This document shows, one piece after another, positions 31,301 through 39,520 of a stretch of DNA of 39,520 nt (position 1 is its first letter; each line of letters starts with the position of its first letter). Location of the stretch: positions 1 through 39,520 of the forward strand of contig JAIWNI010000165.1 of the NCBI GenBank assembly GCA_025331435.1. Direction: 5' to 3'. The position numbers and the translations under genes were made by a program. The notes under the pieces were generated by a model. The model had not been told where the DNA came from and ran no database searches. It worked only from the letters and a program-made list of their open reading frames with translations. The DNA is from Choanephora cucurbitarum. Its lineage: Eukaryota > Mucoromycota > Mucoromycetes > Mucorales > Choanephoraceae.

Positions 31301-32738
31301 TTTTCGGGTGTCAGTGTCTCCACCTTTACGCCTATACCACGTCAGGCGAGTCTGTCACCACCACATATGAACATACAACCACCTATGCATATATCCACCA
31401 CCATTGATAGGCCCTGAAACTATCAACATACCAATCACCACCTATTACAAGTAGAACGGACTCCATTCAGTCATCAAACAGCACCACCTTCACAAGATGA
31501 TGACATGTTATCATTCTAATGGCTAGTAATAATGACATTCTTCCATTACCAGACATAGACTATCACCTCTCTGAGTCATAGTGTCACAAATGATGATAGT
31601 CAACAAGATAAGCAAGAGGACAACATGAAAGATGACTCAAACATGAAGGAACAAGAAGATCAAGACAGTACATATCAAGAGAACCTAAATCAAGGACGAT
31701 GAGAGTTTTGCATAGTGCAGCTAGTGACATAACCTCTAGTTCTGAGCGGGCTTCTGAATTCTCGCCTACCAGTATTACCACTCAAGGTCTCCAGCTACTC
31801 ATCCTTGATAATACCATCTTCCGTCTACAAGATATCATTGAAGTATCGAGCGACAGCACGTCAGATGTAAATAATCAAGACAATGAGCACCTTAGCTCAA
31901 GTGACGAAAGTATACCACCTCTAAGCTCATCATCGTCAAGTTCTGATAAGTCAGGTATAGCCTCGCCTATAGGTCTTATCATCAACATCTGATACTTTGG
32001 ATGAACGAATAGACATCTCTGATTTTGTGCGCGATGCCGATATCCAAGAAGTTTCGTCAACAATTGATATGGAACAAGATGCCGAAAATATCGTTGAAGA
32101 TCAGTCGAACATATCGCCGCATCCTCTAGCCAACCTATCATCAATATTGTAGGCTCAAATAATCCAAGTTGTCTTTGTCCAAGGCCATAGTCAAGCTGTG
32201 ACATTAATGTCCACTAACAATTCAAGTGGAAGTTAGCATGACATCTGCAATAACTGTGCCACTAAATGAATCATCATCATCATGTCTTGATACGATTAGC
32301 CCATCATCAGCATCGTCTTTGACGACTATTAAGCCGACATCAGGCGTTCAAGTTGAAGTGGTGGATGTCACCTCAACACCTGCTGCACCTACACTAGAAC
32401 TTTCAATCACTCATGTCAGTCCTCTATTACTAACTACTCCACCTACTTCATCTACAAGTGATGTTGACCCGACACCACCCCAGCCAACATCCTCAATATC
32501 TTCTGCTGATCCTGAAGTTCTTCAGGGACGAACAAGCGATCAAGAGGGGGATAATGTCATGGCGACAAATAGAGGTAGCCTTAGCAACCATATAAGTTTG
32601 GACTTTGCAAATACTGAAGAGATACCTGCGTTTCTACGCAAATGGAATGTGAACAAGAAGCACAAGTTCAAACTTAAACCTAACAGTAACAGCCCGGCCA
32701 AAGCGGCAGCGTCGGTCCGGTCCGGACTCATCTTTTGA
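28376..32738 (+). pseudogene. Pol region (RT, RNase H, integrase) with long polar tail; multiply broken
   Basis: The RT has [37 protein letters not shown] and YLDD (29030-29041). RNase H has ETDASDFGVG and AQERELIVII, but the third Asp motif reads CVHKSLLYF where TDHKSL is usual. The integrase has the zinc residues HYRFGH and CPQCQ, then LDFVTEL, VTDRGANF and NNKVERYKG. A GPYVVV-type C-terminal region follows at 30950-31200. Breaks are TAA at 28916-28918 (a Tyr in the family), a frameshift at about 29245-29260, TAG at 30736-30738, a frameshift near 30815, TAG at 30911-30913 and TGA at 31415-31417. Beyond this is Ser/Thr/Pro-rich coding-like sequence in several frames. The last part (32226-32738) runs over the polypurine tract and 184 bp into the 3' LTR. 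Confidence 0.85.
32542..32554 (+). promoter_or_regulatory. Polypurine tract of the second gypsy element
   Basis: AAGAGGGGGATAA directly precedes the TGTCATGG start of the 3' LTR. This G-rich tract followed by TGTC is the usual fungal Ty3/gypsy arrangement and is the main reason for placing the LTR start at 32555. Confidence 0.75.
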
Positions 32739-32938
32739 TAATATAAAAAGGCCGTAATATAGATGTTGATAGATCTTTATCTTTTAATATCTCTCTATTT
32801 CAGGTAACATGATACATACATTTATTCATATAAATAAAGAACATCTTTTAATATCTCTATATTACAGTGATCACATTATATCAGTTTCACAGGCGTATAG
32901 TTGAATCATTAAGCTCTCATACTTACGTGAAGCTGACA
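32555..32938 (+). repeat. 3' LTR of the second gypsy element
   Basis: This 384-bp repeat begins TGTCATGG and ends CTGACA. Across the part shared with 25968-26305 I count about 15 transitions, 3 transversions and a few one- or two-base indels. TATAAAAAGG is conserved at 32742-32751. The first 184 bp double as the coding tail of the pol frame. Confidence 0.85.
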
Positions 32939-32956
32939 TCTTTGTCGTACCAAAAA

Positions 32957-32985
32957 GGAAGTTCAAGCCTACACCTAAACCTAGA
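32957..32985 (+). repeat. Short fragment resembling LTR-internal sequence
   Basis: GTTCAAGCCT and ACCTAAACCTAG, separated by a few bases, closely match 26034-26053 inside the left LTR apart from a six-base insertion. The fragment lies 20 bp outside the right LTR. It may be a remnant of another copy. Confidence 0.35.
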
Positions 32986-33207
32986 AAGGTTGTTTTCACT
33001 CCGAAAGTTCATAAAATTTCCAGAAAGTAGATCTTCAGAAATTTCTGGACTTTGTACCAAAAAATAACCATTTCTTAAAAAGGACCTTAAGCTATTCCAG
33101 AATTTTCCCTAATATCGTAAACACCTTCTAGAATAGTTTGTCACAATAGTATAAATTTTTATTGTTGTAAAATTAAATAAAGATCATCAATTAAGTTCTC
33201 TTCAATT

Positions 33208-33305
33208 ATTTCTTATTGTTTATTGCTGTAGTTGCTCTATCATTAAGACAACATCTATTTGTCGTCTTGATGATAAAGCAACCATAGCAATAAACAATCA
33301 GAAAT
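33208..33305. repeat. Imperfect 44-bp inverted repeat with short loop
   Basis: The arm at 33208-33251 (TTATTGTTTATTGCTGTAGT and onward) is the near-complement of 33259-33305 (read back as AATAAACAAT and so on). A loop of about 8 nt separates them. A transcript would fold into a hairpin. This fits a very small MITE or a collapsed foldback remnant. Confidence 0.7.
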
Positions 33306-33329
33306 CACTACAACCAATGCGTGACGGAC

Positions 33330-33369
33330 ATACATCGGATTTGTATGTTGGACGGCATGTCCGATGTAT
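33330..33369. repeat. 10-bp perfect inverted repeat, 20-nt spacer
   Basis: ATACATCGGA (33330-33339) and TCCGATGTAT (33360-33369) are exact reverse complements. The spacer repeats related words (GTATGTTGGAC, GGCATG). It lies 25 bp from the larger inverted repeat, and the two may belong to one structure. Confidence 0.6.
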
Positions 33370-35203
33370 CGATTTTTCAACTCCTGAAAAAGCATATAAA
33401 AGGTGTAATTTTTTTTGCGCAAGTTATAGATGTATCTTTCAGATATATGTAAGTTTTTTAAAAAGTTCAAAAAGTTGAGTTTTCGTTGATTTATGATCAT
33501 TTTAATTAATTGCTATATTTTCAGTGCTTCCAGGTTTTTGACACTTAATTTTTCAAGCTGTGATTTTTTTTATACCTCAGTTATTTACACTGTTTAATTT
33601 CAAAGCTGAGGAGTTTTGAATGGCGAGTATATGTTTTCTTGAAGAAATTGAAAAAAGTAAAAAAGAAGACATTCAAATCAAATAATAACCATTACATAAA
33701 TACGAATATTGATACGTAGACAAAAAGTTTACAGATGTAACCACAAAAAGAACTATTACAGTCAACGTTGTCATTGATATTAATTCCAAAGACATACAAG
33801 TCTATTCAACAAGAAAGAATAGCTCTAACTATTGCACTTTATCACATAAAGATACCGCTCTTTTACATTGATATAACTTTATTGAAGAACACATGCTCTT
33901 TATCTACAATCACCAAACCAAACCCTTCATTAATGTAATTGATGATTCGATAGTTCGGCAGTTGTTGTTTATTGTAGAAAGATAGTATCCAAGAATAAAA
34001 CCAGTTTATGCCATTTGTACCATTCTTTATCCTGAAGATACAATAGCTGATAGATCCTAACTCCCAACGTACCACTTACCTAGTATAGAACAGAACAGTA
34101 ATTCCATATACAAATGCCAAAATACTAATTGTCTTTTTAATTACAAATCACTACCTTGTTGTCAACATTGAACAAAAGAATAACTCCACTTTTCACTCTT
34201 CAATCAACAGTAATCCAAACTTCCAAAAGTGTTGTTGCATGTGCGCTGACATCTACCCTAAACAGCTTACAGCTGATAGTTGCATTCGTGTAGATTACTT
34301 TCTGTCTTTGTCTTTCAAGTGCTGAGTCCTCTTCAAAACCTCCTCTACGCTTTCTATTCTAACGTACTGCTAAAACGTTGCATATCAGTTGAGTGGGTTT
34401 GTCTGTAAAGTTCTTCTGTCACGATTACCGTACTTTGTTGAGTTTGATCTGCTTTTCACGGGGCAAATGAGTTGGGGGTCAAGTTTTATTTTAGTAAAGA
34501 AGTAAAAAAAAATTTTATGAGATAGAGGCTATTTCCGTCTTAAATTATTTTTTGGCTGAATCTCAACATCTCCGCTTATAAAAAATACATGCAATTTACT
34601 TTATACTAACAAAATAAAGTATAAACAGGCTGGTAAATATGGAATCAATTGACAATTAGTGGTCTAGCTTGAATTAAAAAGCGGAAGAGTATATGATTAT
34701 AATGGTGACAGAGTCTGTAATAACAGTGGCAAAAAAGTACTCTTTTATTTAAAAGTAGAGATAAAAAAATCTGTTGTTTAGCCATATATGTTTTAATCCC
34801 ATCTTCTTTATCTTAATGATCAGATGTCTTTAGTTTTGTGACACTTTGTACGAAGAATAATAGACAACAATAAAGGAGCTTGAGTATACTTATTGTCTTT
34901 TTTTCCAATTGAGGATCAGTCTTTTTTTCTTAAAATACTTTTTTTGTAAAAACGATTAGCAATTCATCCGGGTACATCCACGATTTGATCCAATAAAGGA
35001 ATAATCGCATCTATTCTTCATGGTACCTTCTTATCGTGGAAGGTACCTTCACTTTTTAATAGAAGACTCAGTTTGAATCCAATGAAAAACCGTTAACAGG
35101 TCATGGTTATAAAAGAGTGGATTGATCCCATACTAGTCGCATCCTTCTCTCTTCTTTATCTTTTGATATTAACTCTCACATTCTCTCTCTCTCTTGTATT
35201 AAT
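33370..35203. other. Non-coding AT-rich interval before the second transposase gene
   Basis: There is no supportable gene. Near the right end GGTACCTTC occurs twice (35022-35030 and 35042-35050), the second time inside the palindrome AAGGTACCTT. CT-rich sequence with TCTCTCTCTCTC (about 35182-35193) stands just before the ATG at 35204 and is probably its promoter or 5' UTR. The transposon's terminal repeat should lie here but was not identified. Confidence 0.4.
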
Positions 35204-38051
35204 ATGTTCCCCTCTTCTGCTTCTCAAAACTCTTCCCAATTGTTCAAGTGTGGATGCTCTGCTTGCCAATTAAGTATCCCTGATGGTTATACATTCATCA
35301 AGAAGCGTACTTACAATGATCATCAAAAGCGTGATGCCCTCAAGAAGCTCAAAACTAAAGGTAATCATCTTTCACTTGAAGATAAAACTATCTAAAGTTT
35401 CTAACGTTACTTTTTACTTAGCTCCTTCAGCTTCATTGACTACTGATTCAGTTGCCTCTACTACTGATGTTGCCAACGAGTCTGAACCTATTGAAGGCAT
35501 TGATCAAGAAGGTAACAATTAATTTCATATATTGTTCGAGACGATAAACTTACTCAATTTTTTTGTTAATCAAGGTAGATATGAACAACTCCAGACCAAG
35601 CACCTCCCGAGCACTCCCATCGGTTCTTTGTGGTTTGTCATGATTGTACTCTTGCGCAAGAACCAGTTGACCGATGCTTCTTGCGAAACCGTCATGTTTT
35701 TTTGTAACATGATTCTTTGCCTAACCGAAGAAGCCTTCCGATTCCCCAAGTCGGCCTCCACTTTCAAAGGTTGGTGCAACTCAATGCGATTCTTCAGTGC
35801 ATCAATCAAGAAGTATGCAAGTTGTGTTACCTGTCATGCCATCCACCCTTATGACACCGAAGATGAAAAGAAGCAAGTCCAGCAACAACGTTACTGTTTG
35901 GACAGAGGCATTTTTGCAAAGTCATCTGTTTGTGGGGCAGAATTGGTTGCACCCAATCAATATGGCACCATTGCTCCTCTCCGGTCATTTTTCCATAACT
36001 CTTTGATCGATACCCTCAAGTCTTTTTTCTTGCGCGATGGTTTTGCTGAAAGCATCAACGAATGGAAGCGTCGTTAAACCTTGCTTGAGACTTTGTCTGA
36101 CATTTATGATGGTCGAGTTTGGAAGAATTTCAATTTGAAAGAAACCGATGAAAAGCCTTTTGTCTTGCAAAGCGAATATAACCTTATGCTGACTCTTAAC
36201 TGTGACTGGTTCCAAGCATACAAGGATGATTACAGCGTAGGTGCCATCTATCTGACTATACAAAACTTGCCTCGTGAAGTAAGAAACCTGCGCGATAACA
36301 GCATTCTTGTATGCTTGATCAACGGACCTAAAGAACCCAAAACTCATGAAATAAACCACTACCTGCGTTCTTTGGTGAAAGAACTTCTGGAATTAATGAG
36401 CGGAGTTGAGATCCTGACAAATTCCAAAGGCAAGCAAGTAGTCAAGGCCGCCCTTTCTCTTCGCATGATGGACTTACCCGCTCAGCGCAAGGTAGCTGGT
36501 TTCACTTCCTGTAATTTGATCAATGCCTGTCATAAGTGCAAGAAGCAATTTGATGCCATCGTTCCCGGTGATAAGGCTCGTGACTTCACTGACTTCGACA
36601 TTGACAATTGGATGCGCCAGACCTGTGAAGAGCAAAGAGAGTGTGCCAAGGAATGGCTCAAAACTAAAAATGAGGCTGAACGCAAGAGGAAAGAAAAAGA
36701 AAATGGTACTCGTTGGAGCGTTTTGTTGGATTTGCCTTATTTCAATCCAATTCGTCATGTAGACATTGACATCATGCACAATCTACTTTTGGGCCCTACA
36801 AAGAAAATGGTTACCATCTGGACAAGTCCAATGACTGTGGGTAGATAGACTGTTCCTCCTATGCTCTCCACCGCTCGTTTGAAGGAAATGCAAAGCTTGC
36901 TGGAACAAAAACTTGCCCTCCCTCTTGGTCATGCCGGTTCATCAATTGCTCATAAAATTGCAATTGGTGAAGGCTTCTCTCACTTGAAGGCTGAAGAGTG
37001 GGCTACCTGACGTTTGGTTCTGTCACCGTATCTATTGCCACAGCGCATCTGCAAGGAAGCATACGATCAGTATATGCTATTGGTGAAAGCATCGAAAATC
37101 CTTCTCGCTCCTGGTCTTTCACTGTCTGAACTTGATCAAGCACAGGAGTACATGAAGTCGTTTCTCGTTGGGTTTGAAGCTGTTTATCCTAACAAGTTTT
37201 TGGTTACAGCTAACTCCCATAACGCATTGCATTTAAGGGAGACTATCCTTGATCATTCTGCGTCGCCTTCTCATTGGTTGTTTAACTTCGAAAGGTATAA
37301 CCAAGACATCAAAGGGTTCCGTACCTATAGAAAAGGATGTGCCGAGAAGACTTACCTGAATAAATTCTTACTTTAAGCCCATTTCCAGGATTACTCTGTT
37401 GCCTTGCTAGGTAACATTCCTGACTCAAACAAAGCCCATGTTAAGGAACTCTTTGGTAGTCAAAAGACTATATGTCACTCTTCTTTGTTGGAGATATACG
37501 ACCAAGCTCAACGTCATTTTAATTTCGAAGATTATAACAATGTTGCTCTTGGTGTCGGTTTTGCTTCTGGATCAGAATGTCTTCACCCTAATTTGCTCAT
37601 GTCAATGACTCCTTCAACTTTCAATCTTCCTGAAAACGTCGTAGCTTGTCTTGTTGGATATTATACCTCTACCTATAAAACAAGTTATATAGACGGTTTT
37701 CTTGCATCAGCAAGTCCATTGAGTATTCCAGTTAATTTGCAAGTGACTAAGTTCAAGTATATTAGAGTTACTTGGCAACAAGTTCAATTCTGTTGAAGCA
37801 TCAACAAAAATAAACGTGGATCGTATGCAATGGCTCTATATCAAGGAGAGTCGTCTTCAAGCTATCGATACTGCCAAATTCAACATCTCTTTCGTCACCG
37901 GGTACTCATCAACGAAAATGGTGTCAACGTGTCAAAAACCCACACTCTTGCGTATGTTAAATGGTTCGTGAAATCTAACTACGGCCTTTACTACTATAAC
38001 AACCAAGATCCCGACCGCTATAACATGGAATTGATGCAGTCCCTCATTTGA
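35204..38051 (+). pseudogene. CACTA/Plavaka-like (tnp2-type) transposase with five in-frame stops
   Basis: The three exons are 35204-35360, 35422-35511 and 35575 onward, joined by GT-AG introns of 61 and 63 nt that keep phase. The N-terminus has a zinc-ribbon-like CGCSACQ, then GYTFIKKRTYNDHQ. The core shows IYDGRVWKNF, LMLTLNCDWFQAYKDDYSVG, AIYLTIQNLPREVRN, INGPKEPKTHEINHYL, the CHKCKKQF zinc pair and DIDIMHNLLLGPTKKM; these are hallmarks of tnp2-type transposases (CMC superfamily). Stops are TAA 36075-36077, TAG 36846-36848, TGA 37008-37010, TAA 37374-37376 and TGA 37794-37796. All lie in one continuous frame with no frameshift in about 2.5 kb, ending at TGA 38049-38051. The family assignment is from remembered motif order. 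It is clearly distinct from the minus-strand transposase at 10584-19603. Confidence 0.75.
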
Positions 38052-38777
38052 AGCAGACTCTGGTCATTCAATCATACCAGTGCAGTAGACTGCATTCTCC
38101 TGTCGCAGTTGTACTGAACCATATCGATAACTCGCATGTTGTAGTCAAGCTCTCAAGAAAAGTAATCTTCTAAAGCTGTAACCTATTGTCTCCTGTCCCC
38201 TCTGCTTATTTCGTTATCTGTCTATTAGCTCATCTCTCTTACTTCTTTGCCTTGATGTCACCGAACTAAGTATTACAAAAAGTCGCCTAATAATTTTTCT
38301 TACAATCTACTCCTGCATTGATATTTTTATACCGGCATTTCAATGAATATACATCAGTTAGAACGTAATTTCTTTTTCTTTCTTTCGCTTTTACTACTTT
38401 TTTTTTTCATTTACCTTACTTCCCCTCTGATATCCGTGATTGTATTCCAACTGGACCACGCCAAACATAGACCGGTAACTATCTTTCTAAAATAATTCGG
38501 TATCTTCTCGCTAATTGCTAAAATAGTTGATGTTACTTGTCGCGTCTTTCTGTCGAATGTGCATGCATTCATTACTGTTATGACTACTTGAGCGCTATTT
38601 TCTCGATTACACTTTATATTCTGTACACAGCAAAAAGTCGACATCTTTGAAATAGCAACTGTATCAAAAAGTATTCACATTCTCCAACTTGAAAAACAAG
38701 CACTCAAAAAAGAAAGATATAATATTTAAGCTAAGTACTCGAAATCGGAAATAATTGCAAGGCATACTGATCGTGGT
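38052..38777. other. Non-coding interval between convergent genes
   Basis: This is AT-rich sequence holding the 3' ends of the plus-strand transposase and the minus-strand gene that ends at 38778. No RNA gene, repeat or coding frame of note is visible. Confidence 0.45.
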
Positions 38778-39520
38778 TTATTTGTTACAAATGACAAAAA
38801 GACAAAGCAAAACAAGGAACAAAAACAAACGAAGAAGAGAAAAAAAAACTAGGATCTTAAGGCCCAAGCAGGAAGAGCAGTTTCGCAAAGTTGCAGACAA
38901 TTGTTCTTCTACAACTTCGTAAATACGTTCATCACGAGAAGAGCCCTTATTGATGAGGTCTTGCTCATCAACAGCACGAAAGAACTTGTTCAACTATAGA
39001 AGTAGCTTAAGTATTCAATGTAAATACAACATATCTACGCAACTTACCTGGTCGGATCGCCAAGAAGGAACAAGAACACGGAAAGAACGACCAATTCCAG
39101 GCCTGTGAGGACCTCTTTCCTCGTCAGACATATAAGCTGCTTCAATACACTGCCTTACACTCCTCAACTGTTCCGAAGCCAACAGAAAGGACATCCTTAG
39201 CCTTCTCAAAGCAATCGCTGCGGTTGCTTTTTTTCTACATCGAGATAATAGGTTAGTTTACACTAGTGACATTATAGATCCATATACTTACTCTTGACAA
39301 GCGCTTTCGCTTGCGTCATTGTTCTTATACTCCTGACGTTCAAAAGCAGGAAGAGCAGCAGTTCTAGAGGCTCGACGAGCATTCTCAAACTTGTTTCTGA
39401 TCCTACTGTCCAAAGACCTCATGACCGCAGGAGCAAGCGTTTGGGTTTGGGCTAATCCCGCAAGAGCCTTGATTCCATCGGCGGACAGTTCAATGATCTT
39501 GATGTAGACCGCCAAATTCA
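38778..39520 (-). CDS. 3' part of a three-exon gene of unknown function
   Basis: I do not recognise the product with certainty. Three exons on the minus strand, 39520-39292 (5' end outside the window), 39234-39048 and 38993-38778, are joined by GT-AG introns of 57 and 54 nt with matching phase. The first exon is helical and Ala-rich, with LSADGIKALAGLAQTQTLAP and RRASRTAALPAFERQEYKN. The second contains ALRRLRMSFLLASEQL and a basic GIGRSFRVLVPSWRSDQ that continues into LNKFFRAVDEQD in the third. The W-R-S-D core followed by an amphipathic helix resembles hypothetical proteins I associate with fungal mobile elements, but this cannot be verified here. The final 25 residues are unusually hydrophobic (SLLRLFLFLVLLCLF), either a membrane tail or a sign that the true C-terminus is spliced or frameshifted. 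It is open throughout, so it may be functional. Confidence 0.6.

Larger units (their letters stand above)
25949..32938 (+). mobile_element. Older, disabled Ty3/gypsy LTR retrotransposon
   Basis: This 6990-bp element has diverged LTRs at both ends and a gag-protease-RT-RNase H-integrase order typical of Ty3/gypsy. It differs in sequence from the nested element at 10836-16737: the RT motif is YLDD against FVDD, and I see no chromodomain. It carries several stops and frameshifts. I found no matching 5-bp target duplication (GGAGA on the left, TCTTT on the right), so the ends may have been altered or my left boundary may be off by some bases. Confidence 0.9.

Noticed and set aside
33255..33500. 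81-codon minus-strand frame
   Set aside because: It overlaps the inverted repeats and has no domain or splice support.
35204..38051. Stop-codon reassignment to explain the in-frame stops
   Set aside because: All three stop codons occur, and the intact polyprotein at 11126-16492 and LINE ORF1 use normal stops.

Overview
The window looks like a transposon-dense, AT-rich stretch of an early-diverging fungus, most likely Mucoromycota. The grounds are short GT-AG introns (51-66 nt), eukaryotic gene structure, and the mix of elements: an APE-type LINE, chromodomain Ty3/gypsy elements and intron-bearing CACTA/Plavaka-like transposase genes. The lineage is an inference. I recognise no housekeeping gene, rRNA, canonical tRNA or CRISPR array.

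Layout. 1-187 is a purine-rich minisatellite. 1342-6500 is a decayed LINE on +: ORF1 has two CCHC knuckles, and ORF2 carries APE endonuclease, reverse transcriptase and a C-terminal CCHC, with three nonsense codons and one frameshift. 6501-10583 shows no supportable gene. 10584-19603 (-) is a multi-exon CACTA/Plavaka-like transposase pseudogene. A complete chromodomain Ty3/gypsy element (10836-16737) is nested in its last coding exon, with identical-looking 236-bp LTRs, the target duplication ATGTA on both sides, one unbroken polyprotein ORF and an AT-hook array at the C-terminus. 20812-21818 is a two-exon coiled-coil gene of unknown function with an internal stop. 24533-25901 is a non-autonomous element with 272-bp inverted terminal repeats, each carrying tRNA-like Pol III A and B boxes facing inward. 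25949-32938 is a second, older Ty3/gypsy element on +, broken by stops and frameshifts. 33208-33369 holds two neighbouring inverted repeats. 35204-38051 is a second CACTA/Plavaka-like transposase gene with five in-frame stops and no frameshift. 38778-39520 (-) is the 3' part of a three-exon gene of unknown function.

How the parts relate. Nearly everything recognisable is mobile DNA of different ages. The nested gypsy element is the youngest, and removing it together with one ATGTA restores the reading frame of its host transposase gene. In the older elements decay is dominated by nonsense codons, and differences between the LTRs of the second gypsy element are about 15 transitions to 3 transversions by eye. 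That suggests, without proving, a cytosine-deamination or RIP-like process. The least explained items are the Pol III-box inverted-repeat element, the nearly leaderless chromodomain/AT-hook retrotransposon and the two unrecognised genes at 20812-21818 and 38778-39520.
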